NCBI GenBank assembly: GCA_947044405.1
Contig: CAMRHE010001067.1
Location: 124,001 to 188,000 of the forward strand
Source of the DNA: Leptodactylus fallax
Lineage: Eukaryota > Chordata > Amphibia > Anura > Leptodactylidae
DNA: 64,000 nucleotides
Direction of reading: 5' to 3'
Positions 11,833-22,934 of this stretch are shown here, piece after piece; the stretch's first letter is position 1, and each line of letters begins with the position of its first letter. Both the position numbers and the translations under genes were made by a program. Under the pieces are notes generated by a model. It was not told where the DNA came from. It did no database searches and worked only from the letters and a program-made list of their open reading frames with translations.

Positions 11833-13399
11833 CAGTCATGGCCAAAAGTTTTGAGAATGATACAAATATTAATTTTTACAAAGTCTACTGCTTCAGTTTT
11901 TCTAATGGCAATTTGCATATACTCCAGAATGTTATAAAGAGTGATCAGCTTAACAGCAATTACTTGCAAAGTCAATATTTGCCTAGAAAATGAACTTTAT
12001 CCCCCAAAACACATTTCAACATCATTGCAGCCCTGCCTTAAAAGGACCACCTAACATCGTTTCAGTGATTGCTCCATTAACACAGGTGTGGGTGTTGAGG
12101 AGAACAGGGCTGGAGATCAATCTGTCATGATTAAGTAAGAATGACACCACTGGACACTTTAAAAGGAGGCTGGTGCTTGCCATCATTGTTTCTCTTCTGT
12201 TAACCATGGTTATCTCTAAAGAAACACGTGCAGTCATCATTGCACTGCACAAAAATGGCCTAACTGGGAAGAGTATTGCAGCTAGAAAGATTGCACCTCA
12301 GTCAACAATCTATCGCATCATCAAGAACTTCAAGGAGAGAGGTTCCATTGGTGCCAAAAAGGCTCCAGGGCGCCCAAGAAAGACCAGAAAGCGGCAGGAC
12401 CGTCTCTTAAAAGTGTTTCAGCTGCGGGATCGGGCTACCAGCAGTGCAGAGCTTGCTGAGGAATGGCAGCAGGCAGGTGTGAGTGCATCTGCACGCACTG
12501 TGAGGCGGAGACTCATGGAGCAAGGCCTGGTCTCAAGGAGGGCAGCAAAGAAGCCACTTCTCTCCAGAAAAAAGATCAGGGACAGACTGATATTCTGCAA
12601 AAGGTACAGGGAGTGGACTGCTGAGGACTGGGGTAAAGTCATTTTCTCTGATGAATCCCCTTTTCGATTGTTTGGAACATCTTGAAAACAGCTTATTCGG
12701 AGAAGAAGAGGTGAGCGCTACCACCAGTCTTGTCTCATGCCAACTGTAAAGCATCCTGAAACCATTCATGTGTGGGGTTGCTTCTTAGCCAAGGGAATCG
12801 GCTCTCTCACAGTCTTGCCTAAAAACACAGCCATGAATAAAGAATGGTACCAGAATGTCCTCCAAGAGCAACTTCTCCCAACCGTCCAAGAGCAGTTTGG
12901 CGCTCAACAATGCCTTTTCCAGCATGATGGAACACCTTGCCATAAAGCAAAGGTGATAACTAAATGGCTCAGGGAACAAAACATAGAGATTTTGGGTCCA
13001 TGGCCTGGAAACTCCCCAGATCTTAATCCCATTGAGAACTTGTGGTCAATCATCAAGAGACGGGTGGACAAACAAAAACCAACAAATTCAGCCAAAATTA
13101 AAGCATTGATTCTGCAAGAATGGACTGCTATCAGTCAGGATTTGGTCCAGAAGTTGATTGAGAGCATGCCAGGGAGAATTGCAGAGGTCCTGAAGAAGAA
13201 GGGTCGACACTGCAAATATTGACTTGCTGCATTAACTCATTCTAACTGTCAATATAAGCTTCTGTTACTCATAATATGAATGCAATTATATTTCTGTATG
13301 TGATAAAAACATCTGACAAACACACATAAAAACCAGAGGGCAGCAGATCATGTGAAAATATAATATTTGTGTCATTCTCAAAACTTTTGGCCATGACTG
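11833..13399 (+). mobile_element. Tc1/mariner transposon B, copy 1 (1567 bp)
   Basis: Ends CAGTCATGGCCAAAAGTTTT and its reverse complement are flanked by TA on each side (11831-11832, 13400-13401). The inverted repeats match for about 39 bp with one mismatch and then continue imperfectly. It is almost identical to the copy at 45995-47558; by eye I find about 13 differences in ~1565 bp, including one 3-bp indel. It sits inside the right target duplication of hAT copy 1. Confidence 0.96.
12206..13222 (+). pseudogene. Tc1/mariner transposase, copy 1, one stop codon
   Basis: The frame begins at MVISKETRAVIIALHKNGLT, in a good translation context (AACCATGG), and ends KKKGRHCKY. It is open except for a TGA at about 12684 (CATCTTGAAA, where the other copy reads CATCTGGAAA and has glycine). 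Domains are an N-terminal paired-like helix-turn-helix, a GRPR hinge (APGRPRKT) and the DDE core (FSDES, QHDGTPCH, NPIENLW). One substitution separates it from an open frame. Several other amino-acid differences from copy 2 are visible, e.g. T for A after QHDG. Being nearly intact shows that insertion was recent. Confidence 0.95.
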
Positions 13400-13404
13400 T
13401 ATAG

Positions 13405-15954
13405 GGTGCTACCTTCCAAAAGGTAGAGCTAGGGCAAGTTTTCCTTTTCCACCAAGAAGGACTTAGTTGCATATTTCTTTCCAAGAATGAGTAAAATGAT
13501 ATACAGTATATTTGTAAGATCAATTTATGAAGTACAGCACCTATATACCAATGTGTTTATTGTTTCCCACATGCAACATTTTGTGTATATCTAATGGCGG
13601 TAAAGAATTGGGTTTTATTTTTGGTGGCTTTTACTCCAGATTATAATGCATGGAGTTGTTCTAGACTGGAAAATACAGTAGAATCCTACTATTCCTACGT
13701 AAATATAGTATCCATACAGGGGCCTATACAACATATTAGTCTCATGACAAAGGGAGCATAGCTCAGACTGATCCCTCCTTCCTTCCACATGGGTGCTATG
13801 ACACTGTACAGCTCCTCCAACCCACCCACAAGCAATGCAGCATTAGTAAACCAATAATGGGGAACCAGACCCAAGGATGCTTCACTGCTTTTTTTTCCTT
13901 CTAGTGAAAGGAAGTAAGGCTGAAGAAATATTGGTCCTTCCTGTACCAGAAAGGCTGTATCTTGTGGGAGAGCACCCTCAGCTCTCTAGGTTAGTTAGTG
14001 GTTGTTAGGACACAACAGGGAGTCCAATGCCAATTAACACCATTACTAGCAGAAAAAGCCTTCTTGTGAAACTGAGCATCTCGACTGCCATATTAGTGAA
14101 GAAACCAGCCGAATCACCAACACACAGGACATCCACAGCAGGTCCTTTTTTATCACCCAGGTTCAACCCTTCCTCATCACTGTGTTGCTCCAAGGATATG
14201 GAGCCAAAGCTAGTGTGATATGAGGGATGAGTAGCTGCCATCTTGGACCTCCTCCACCTCCGCCATCACCACACTGCTAGCCCTAGGACATTGCATACAT
14301 ACAGTATCTGCATTGAGCACTCAATGGTGGCATGAGTTGTCCTAGGAACTAAATGGCTGTATTATTGAACTGTGTGGTGGAATAAATGGACCACTACGTA
14401 GAGATATTAAATAAGGACTGAATGGCAGCACAAACTAAACTCTGTTTGGCATCTGTAATTAAGCTCTAATAGCGGAATTAATTTAGCACTACATGTGCGT
14501 ATTTAATGATTAATGGATGCCAGAATTAATAAACTTCTGTATGGCATTAACTGAATGCATTGAGCACTAAATGGGGGCATTAATCGGGCATAAAATGGTG
14601 GTAGTTGAGCACTGAATGACTGCATTAACTGAACTGTGTGTGGTGGCATTAAATGAGAACTAATGCGGGGTATTAGCTGAGCACCTTATAGCAGAACTGA
14701 GCATTATATTGGGACACCATGTAAATCTACAGCTGCATCCCTGACCCTGAGTAATATACAGGGGCGTAACTAAAGACTCATTGATTCTGGGGCAAAAGCT
14801 CAAGTTAGGCCCCCGCACAACTTCTCAAGACCTGCTCCCATCTGTACATTTTAGTAGCATTCACATTTCCCTTAACGTCTCTCACTGGGCCCAGATCACC
14901 ATGAAGACTTCTTCTGTGCACACAAGTTTTCCATCATTCCCATCTCCTGCCAGTTTCCCCACGCAGTAATCGTGCACCCTTTCGTGCCACATCCTCAGCC
15001 AAAATCCCGTTTTGACTGTGGGATGATCGACAACTACTTCTGGCATTAAAAGGATCATTTTGTCCTTCCCGACAGTGTGCATCATAAATCTTCTTCCCCT
15101 GTCTCACTCCAATGCACCAGAGGGAAGGGGTCATAAATTTAGAATGTACAGACTGCCAGCCATCAAAGGAACTCAGAAAAGAGATCAAATCAGCCTTAGT
15201 GTTTTGAGGGTGACCTGTGGGCCCCCAGGCTTATGTGGCCCATTACATCACTACGATCCCTAAAGATAGCCAGTGGTGATAAGTGAAACAAACGTTTTCT
15301 TGAGTTACTTTTTATACTTTAATATGGTGCATTATTTCTGTAAGAATTGGCGCTATTGGCCATACTGTGTAATATTCAATGAACTGATCATGACAACGCT
15401 TGAAATTTTTTTGGGAAACTCAAAGATTGAGATGCATAGCAAGGAAGCAGCAAGACAACACCCCAAACTGGAGGGCCAAATAACTTTTTGAGTTCCATGT
15501 TTGTGTGAAATAACTTCAATATGGATTTTGGGGTTTCTCAGTGGTGACCACAGGGGCCCGAGAACAATAAGATAAAAAACCCATTTATGTTCCGAGCTCC
15601 AGTATTCAGTGGATGAGCTGCCGCAGTGATGTAACCCTTTAGTATCTGGATTCTTCTCCATACACATACTGTATATACTGCATCACATTTTGCCTCCTTT
15701 ATTCATAATTTATTTGTATTCAGAAAGGATTTTAGTGGATTCACAATCAAATTGATTGCCTTTGAAATAACATAAAATAACCCAAAACCGACTGACAGCA
15801 AGAGACAGTAAAGGAAAGATTACGTCTTTCAAGTCTCTTTATGATTTCCTGTTACTGCTCCTCAGATAGAGTCTGGAATAATAGAGGCCGATGCTTATTT
15901 ACTGCACACAATAAGTAAGTCCTAAGCAATCAGCCAGACAAAGGAGCAAATTCA
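13405..15954. other. Intron stretch with a degenerate tandem region
   Basis: From 13405 to 13470 the old repeat interrupted by the hAT element resumes. At about 14310-14700 there is a degenerate tandem region with recurring TTGAGCACTAAATGG-like and ATGGCATTAACTGAA-like phrases. Near 14760 a CAGGGGCGTAACTAAAG phrase resembles the end of another MITE. I see no gene; the short ORFs have no recognisable domains. Confidence 0.5.
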
Positions 15955-16088
15955 TACAAGTATGGAAAAGTATATAAGGGTATACAAGTATATACGAGAA
16001 TATAAAACTGTATAAGTATATAAGACTGTACAAGTATATAAGATTATGCAAGTCTATATATGAGAATATAAGACTGTACAAGAATATA

Positions 16089-17025
16089 CACACGTGGACA
16101 AAATTCTTGGTACCCCTCGTTTAATGAAAGAAAAACCCACAATGGTCACAGAAATAACTTGAATCTGACAAAAGTAATAATATATAAAAATTCTATGAAA
16201 TGAACAAATGAAAGTCAGACATTGCTTTCCAACCAGGCTTCAACAGAATTTTTAAAAAAGAAAACTCATGAAACAGGCCTGGACAGAAATGATGGTTCCC
16301 TTAACTTAATATTTTGTTGCACAACCTTTTGAGGCAATCCCTGCAATCAAACGATTCCTGTAACTGTCAATGAGACTTCTGCACCTCTCAGCAGGTATTT
16401 TGGCCACTCCTCATGAGCAAACTGCTCCAGTTGTCTTGGGTTTGAAGGGTGCCTTTTCCAGACGCCATGTTTCAGCTCCTTCCAAAGATGCTCAATAAGA
16501 TTTAGGTCAGGGCTCATAGAAGGCCACTTCAGAATAGTCCAATGTTTTCCTCTTAGCCATTCTTGGGTGTTTTTAGCTGTGTGTTTTGGGTCATTATCCT
16601 GTTGGAAGAACCATGACCTGCGACTGAGACCAAGCTTTCTGACACTGGGCAGCACATTGCTCTCTAGAATCCCTTGATAGTCTTCAGATTTCATTGTACC
16701 CTGCCTGCACAGATTCAAGACACCCTGTGCCAGATGCAGCAAAGCAGCCTCAGAACATAACAGAGCCTCCTCCATGTTTCACAGTAGGGACAGTGTTCTT
16801 TTCAAGATAGGCTTCATTTTTCCATCTGTGAACATAGAGCTGATATGCCTTGCCAAAAATTTAGATTTTTGTCTCATCTGTCCATAGGACATTCTCCCAG
16901 AAGCTTTGTGGCTTGTCAACATGTTTTTCTATACTATTACTTTTGTCAGATTCAAGTTATTTCTGTGACCATTGTGGGTTTTTCTTTCATTAAACGAGGG
17001 GTACCAACAATTTTGTCCATGTGTG
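16089..17025 (-). mobile_element. Internally deleted Tc1-type transposon C, copy 1 (937 bp)
   Basis: Ends CACACGTGGACAAAATTCTT and AATTTTGTCCATGTGTG are flanked by TA on both sides. The inverted repeats extend for about 90 bp (CACAATGGTCACAGAAATAA inward). The interior keeps only the C-terminal half of a transposase; the N-terminal half is deleted directly after the right-hand repeat. Copy 2 at 37285-38203 lacks the same part. Confidence 0.93.
16347..16930 (-). pseudogene. Tc1 transposase fragment, C-terminal half (element C, copy 1)
   Basis: The minus strand encodes [34 protein letters not shown] and MSPDLNLIEHLWKELKHGVW. These carry the second catalytic aspartate and the glutamate of a Tc1 transposase. 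The DNA-binding domain is missing. The conserved tryptophan before GCF is a stop codon (TTCTGAGGC), and a 4-bp duplication (GCAGGCAGGG) shifts the frame just upstream. It cannot make an active enzyme. Confidence 0.92.
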
Positions 17026-17087
17026 TAAGAGTATATAAGACTGTACAAGTATATAAGAGTATAAAAGTATATAAGACTATGTAAGTA

Positions 17088-17502
17088 CAGTAATACCTCG
17101 TACACTCGCGTTTCCGAATTTGCGAATTCACAGATTCGCGATATTTTTTTGGCAACTAACATATATAGATTTTGCTCTTTTTTCTCAGATCTGTGAAATT
17201 TAATGAAAAAAAACACCTTCGCTATTGGGTAGTAGCGTCCTGTTCGTTACGTTCCCGGTAATTAGTTTCATTTTACTGTGAGTGTATAAGAAAAATGAAT
17301 GAATGTATTAATATACAGTACTGTACAGTATACTTTAGTATACTGTACAGTACTGTAGGGTAAAGTTTATTGATATTTAGGGGTTAAACATTAGAAATCG
17401 ACATTGTAAGCGCTTCTAAGCGCTTGTACCAAACATTCGCGATTCCTCGCGATCCGCGACCCGCTCTGTAACCTAACCTCACGAATGTACGAGGTATTAC
17501 TG
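17088..17502. mobile_element. Tigger/pogo-type MITE (415 bp)
   Basis: The ends CAGTAATACCTCGTACA and TGTACGAGGTATTACTG are reverse complements, and TA stands on both sides (17086-17087, 17503-17504). CAGTAATACCTCG-like ends and TA targets are characteristic of Tigger/pogo elements. Inside are CGCGATTCCTCGCGATCCGCG and a palindromic TACTGTACAGTA region. No ORF. Confidence 0.85.
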
Positions 17503-17663
17503 TATATAAGAATATATAAGTATATAAGAGTTTATAAGTATATAACTGTATATAAGTATAAAAGACTATATAACTATATAAAAGTATACAAGTATATAAG
17601 ACTAAGTAAATATATAAGAATATAAGAATATATAAGTATATAACAGTTTAGAAGTATATAAGA

Positions 17664-17671
17664 GTATATAA
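17664..17671. repeat. 8-bp target-site duplication of hAT copy 2
   Basis: GTATATAA stands at 17664-17671 and again at 19443-19450, directly outside the two ends of the hAT element. The match is exact. Confidence 0.95.
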
Positions 17672-19442
17672 CAGGGGTCGTCAACCTATGACACGCGTGC
17701 CACTCTTGGCACGCGAGGCATATTCCCCTGGCACGGCAGCGGACTCCTCACCCAGCAGTTTCGATTGGACCAAACACGGCCGAAATGAAACTGCTATTAT
17801 TATACTGTGGGGTCTCTTCAGACCCCCGAGTATAATAAGCGGAGCCCCCCGGGGAGGTGATGAAACATAAAAAACAACGTTACTCACTATTCCGCTCTCC
17901 GCAGCCACTGTGTACTCTTCAGGCGCTTCTGCCTGAAGTCAGCTGACAGGGCCTCAGGGGTCGCGTCTGCGTCTGACGTCATTATGCATAATGACGTAAC
18001 GTGACCCCTGAGACTCAATGACCCGTCGCTGACTACAGGCAGAAGCGCCCGAAGATACAGAGCGGCTGCGGAGCGTGGAATGGTGAGTAACATTGTTTTT
18101 TATGTTTCATCACCTCTCTTTGCCCTCCACTTATTATACTCTGTGGTCTGAAGAGACCCCACAGTATAATAATAGCTAGTGAGTGTGCAGGGGCCACTAT
18201 AGAGCATAATACCGTGTGCAGGGGCCACTATAGAGCATAATACCGTGTGCAGGGACCACTATGGGACATATACCATGTGCAGGGGCCACTATGGAGCATA
18301 ATACCGTGTGCAGGGGCCGCTATGGGACATATTGCTGTGTGCAGGGGCCGCTATGGGACAAATACTGTGTGCAGGGGCAGCTATGGGACAAATACCGTGT
18401 GCAGAGGCCGCTATGGGACATAATACCGTGTGCAGGGGCCACTATAGAGCATAATACCGTGTGCAGGGGCCACTATGGGACATATACCGTGTGCAGGGGC
18501 CACTATGAAGCATAATACCGTGTGCAGGGGCTGCTATGGGACATATACCGTGTGTAGGGGCCGTTATGGGACATATTGCTGTGTGCAGGGGCCGCTATGG
18601 GACATATACCGTGTGCAGGGGCCACTATGGAGCATAATATCGTGTGCAGGGGCCGCTATGGGACATATACTGTGTGCAGGGGCTGCTATGGGACATATAC
18701 CTTGTGTAGGGGCCGTTATGGGACATATTGCTGTGTGCAGGGCCGCTATGGGACAAATATTGTGTGCAGGGACTGCTATGGGACAAATACTGTGTGCAGA
18801 GGCCACTATGGGACATATACTGTGTGCAGAGGCCGCTATGGGACAAATACTGTGTGCAGAGGCCGCTATGGGACAAATACAGTGTGCAGAGGCCGCTATG
18901 GGACAAATACTGTGTGCAGAGGCCGCTATGGGACATAATACCGTGTGCAGGGACCGCTATGGGACAAATACTGTGTGCAGGGGCCGCTATGGGACATATT
19001 CCGTGTGCAGGGACCACTATGGGACATAATACCATGTGCAGGGACCGCTATGGGACATATACCGTGTGCAGAGGCCGCTATGTGACATATACCATGTTGC
19101 AGGGGCCGCTATGGGACATAATGCCGTGTGCAGGGACCACTATGGGACATTATTCTGTATAACGGTGTGTTTTCTATATTAAGGATGTGTTTTTGCACAG
19201 AAAACTCAGGCTTTGTTTTTTTTTTTTTGTGCAGTTTTACATCGAATGAAAAAGTTCCAAATATAGCTGCATCCAGATACATAGTGTGTTTTCACCATAA
19301 GACTGCTGCCATACGGTGCTCCTGGACACATTTACCACTAATTGGCGGCTGTACATGGACTTTCATTGCTTCTAATCAGTACCTCATCTTTGATTTTTTT
19401 ATTAAAATCGGCACGCCGAGCAAAAAAGGTTGCCTACCCCTG
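17672..19442. mobile_element. hAT-type non-autonomous transposon, copy 2 (1771 bp)
   Basis: The ends are CAGGGGTCGTCAACC and GGTTGCCTACCCCTG, with exact 8-bp duplications outside. The left ~220 bp closely match copy 1 (CGTGCCACTCTTGGCACGCG, TTCAGACCCCCGAGTATAAT). The right ~250 bp match too (CATTATTCTGTATAACGGTG). The centre has a fold-back with GTCATTATGCATAATGAC and a long 30-bp array. No transposase domain is visible. Confidence 0.93.
18186..19160. repeat. ~30-bp minisatellite inside hAT copy 2, about 32 units
   Basis: The unit is GGGCCACTATGGGACATAAT followed by ACCGTGTGCAG, with lengths of 29-31 bp. The long ORFs found here on both strands (for example plus 18475-19029) are produced by the repeat and are not genes. 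Confidence 0.93.
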
Positions 19443-19628
19443 GTATATAAGTATGTAAGAGTATGACCAAAATGTAACAGGCAAAAGAGGATTTGGTGCT
19501 AGCGCTAGCGCATTTTGGACCTGATAGACTCCCATCAATTGTGATAGAAACAGGAGCACATAGCAGATTGTAGAAATATAATACTAGTCTCTGTTAGTAA
19601 AATGAATAATGAGTTACATTCTACTCAC

Positions 19629-19862
19629 CCAGTGTGTAGTATTTTATTTCAGGGGGCAGTGTGGCACTTGTCACGTCCTTGATGTTCTCATCATCATCAA
19701 CATAGTTCTGTGCTCGGGACGCGTGCCAAAAAGCCATGAACCTAGCAATAAATGATGCTGCAAAGATGGCCAACATCCCAAAATCCAGGATATTCCATAG
19801 TTCAAACATGTACTCCCTGGGCCCTTGTGACCAAATTTCTTTACATTCGGACCAGATCATGC
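19629..19862 (-). CDS. trpc6: trpc6 exon 6 (S2 end, S3 and S3-S4 loop)
   Basis: The exon is 234 bp: 2 bases, 77 codons, 1 base. The acceptor AG is at 19864-19863 and the donor GT at 19628-19627 (GTGAGT). It encodes [20 protein letters not shown], then S3 ([33 protein letters not shown]), then a short extracellular loop ending [10 protein letters not shown]. Human TRPC6 carries its second N-glycosylation site (N561, in an NDT sequon) in this loop. Here the equivalent stretch is [20 protein letters not shown], which has no N-X-S/T. LPPEI is the TRPC3/7 form. The rest is TRPC6-like, so the gene call stands. Confidence 0.97.
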
Positions 19863-22800
19863 CTGCGGGAAATCACAATAACATCCTGCAATTAATGTCA
19901 GACACTTAGAAAGAGGCTCGGATACTAAACATGGCCCTAGGAACAGATGCCGGCCTAGTCTATTTCTAGAGGATGCAAATCATTTGGGATAGGCCTGCTT
20001 TCGAGTGGAGATGGATGAGTAAATATTAGGATAATTGCCGGAGATACTTGGAAGCGACATTACTATAACTGCAATGAAGAGACAATAAAACGCACGTACA
20101 AAACATAACAAATGTCTATACTTATACCATGTACATACACCCTTAAAGTAATAATATTCTATCCTGACATAGATACAGTTCAGAATACATTGATGCAAAA
20201 CAAGCCAGAAGATCAGACCAAGCCATCCTTAACATAAACTAGCTCCAATCCCTGTTCAACCTGTAAAGGGATTGGAAATCAGTTGGCATAGAGCGCCCCT
20301 TTAAATGACCAGGATCTAACAGGCCTTGGTGAACAGGAGAACCAAAGAATTTTTCTCGACAACAAACTTGACCATTACAGCCTCCAAAGAGGCAACTAGT
20401 GTGGCAGTTATTGGACAAAACAATGTTAAAGAAGGCAACTGGTTGACTTCAACGTGTAACACTTTGCTGACACGTGCAACACAGTGTTGGCTCTTGCACT
20501 TTGACTCCACCTCAGTCTTGGACAGTCTCTATCACAGCAGCTCAGGGTTATCTCAGCAACCCAGTCTCTCTTGGTTACATCCCCTCTTTCATGGTCACCT
20601 CTGCTTCGCAGCAAAACACCGTCAGTTGTTAACATGCATAATTTGGCACTGATTTTGAGGCGGATTCTGCTGACCTTGCCCATTTTTAGGGAGTCTTGAT
20701 GTGCCCACAGTAATAATAGGCGTAACATAATGATGCTTCCTTAGGTCTCCACTCATAGTAGAATGGCCCCCACACAATAGTCACAGGGTGAATGATGGAA
20801 AAGGGAGCATACAGACTCCTGTCCCACCATTGTATACAACTGTATCTGGTCCTGGCGAAGGAGTTGAAACTGAGACATAGCAGGACAGCTGACGGGCTCC
20901 CGCTGCACCGTTTGCCCCATAGTTAAAGCGGCCCTGCCTATGGCAAGCAGCTATGAAAAGGTTAAATTTGCCATACCTATTGTAAAACTTTCTGCTGCCA
21001 TTGTTTGGTGAAGGCCTTACCAGATTCCAAAGAGTCCCAGGATACCAGAAAACCATGGCAGGGAATCACTGCTCTCTCATTTTGGAAACTGGTCACTGTT
21101 CACAAATACAAGATTTTTCGCTTAATATGGTTGCACCTTCTGTTGTCAATTTTTGTAAAACTGGCAGTCATTTCTGATGCGGTCCTGGGTTTTACATTTT
21201 GAGCGTAAATCCTCTTTAAAACTGCATCAAATCCGTGTCCTGACACAATTTAACACAACCTACTATTAGTTGAAAACCCCATTAAGTAAGGGTCACGGTA
21301 CAGAAGTGAGGGGACGGTCAAGCGGCTGCACTTTCATTTAGGAGGATACAATTTTCTATTGAAATGCCAGGTCTTTGGCAGCCGCCTGCATCCTCCATTC
21401 TGACATAACATAGTCCTCTATCCCTTAGCGTCTGCTTGGTGTTACTTGCAGGATAGACCCGCTGACACATGATATAAACCTTCGGCTCTTCTCAAGTGTT
21501 CCTGCCAGGGCTTTTAATTGAAGATTTGTGGCAAACAGCATTAAAGGAGGAGAACCTTAGAGGAAGTCTGATCACTTAATAGTGAAATATTATTATCAAA
21601 AACTTATTTCTATCTGTTTATGACATCATTTAGTCAAGATATATGTGGCAAAGAGACCCTTCAAGGACAGTATAAGCACAGAATTGAAGAAGTTGACCAG
21701 TTTGAAATGGAAGCGAAGTGAAATTTTTTTTCCAAACATGCTCACAATGGGTTAAAAACAAAAAACAAGTAGTACTTACCTCCCTGATCTCCCATTCTGA
21801 TGCCTACCAGGTTCCCTCTGGTCTCTTCTAGCTGGTCCCCTCTTGATACACAGGAAATTGCAGTGTGTCAAGCCAGGACAGGAAAGCAGAGACCAGCAGG
21901 GACCCAGTAAGTGGCAGGATCAATGAGGTAAGTACTGCCCTTTGTTTCCCCTGAACAACCCCTTTAACCTATTAGTGACTGACATAAAGACTTTCTACAT
22001 CGGTCACTAATGTTGATGCAATTGACTTTCTACATCAATTGCAGGGGAATAGTATGGGGTCTCCTGCATTCTCAGAAGCGGGAGCTCAACTGTGTCTTCA
22101 CTGTTAGGCACTTGCTCCTAATGCCCTGGATCGGCGGTCGGATGTTTCAGCGCTTAGATGCTGCAGTTAATAGGGCTCTTTCAGAGACTGTTTGTAACTG
22201 CAAAGCTGGTTGCCTCTTGTAACCCTTAGGCCCCATGCACATGACCAAGTGTGCTTCCAATGTGGCACTGATTTTCTAGTGGAACGCACTCAGGTGACAC
22301 CAGGATGCATTCACATCTGTGGTGGCTTCCGATCCATTCCGTTCCAACACAGATGATTATAGAACAGGTCTTATCGTGCTCCATGTCATCGCAACAAAAT
22401 GGAAGGTCTTCCAGACTCCAGACGGTCTGGCAGAGAATAACCCCAATACTATAAGGATTTTGGAGCCAATCACTTGCCTCTAGGGCCTCAATAAGAAGCA
22501 CACCATTTTTAGTCGCCTTTGCACATACTTTCATTAATATTAAGAAAGAGGCTTACAGCATCATGCATGTTTCCTGAGATTACAGTTTGAGGTGCCAGCA
22601 GAGAGGAAAGGCGAAAAACACATCTAGAGGCCAAAAATGCAGATAAAGGAAGGAAATTAACATAAATTGCACATGAAGGGTATATGAGAGAAAATAAGCA
22701 AAGGAATACTTAGGGGAGAAGCTGGAGAACGTCTTGGACCTTCTGAGTTACAAGGTTGATGGATATTTGGAGTTAAAATCCTGCAAAGTACAAACTGTTT

Positions 22801-22934
22801 ATCCACAAGGATACCGGATTGTCAACCCCATTGATCATACTGTAATCTGGTTTATCTTTCTAAGAGAGAGTAATTGTATTCCACACAACCAAGAAAGTTA
22901 AAAAAAAACAAAAAACATTAAAGGGATATTTCCA
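19863..22934. other. Intron 5 right-to-left tail, no gene recognised
   Basis: I see no coding sequence. At about 22210-22455 is a copy of the CCCCATGCACATGACCAAGT MITE also forming the arms of the 3743-6700 element. The 20330-20720 and 21000-21200 stretches hold only short ORFs. At 20640-20680 a GATTTTGAGGCGGATTCTGC phrase recurs at 41497-41530, so it belongs to a dispersed repeat. Confidence 0.5.

Larger units (their letters stand above)
15955..17671. repeat. AT-rich minisatellite interrupted by three transposons
   Basis: Short units such as AAGTATATAAGACTGTAC and AGTATATAAGAG fill 15955-16088, 17027-17087, 17503-17671 and 19443-19465. The gaps are exactly the insertions at 16089-17025 (deleted Tc1), 17088-17502 (Tigger MITE) and 17672-19442 (hAT). 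It was therefore originally one array of some 450 bp. Confidence 0.85.

Noticed and set aside
18475..19029. 184-codon ORF with CRGRYGTY-like repeats
   Set aside because: It is a by-product of the minisatellite in hAT copy 2; similar frames are open on both strands.
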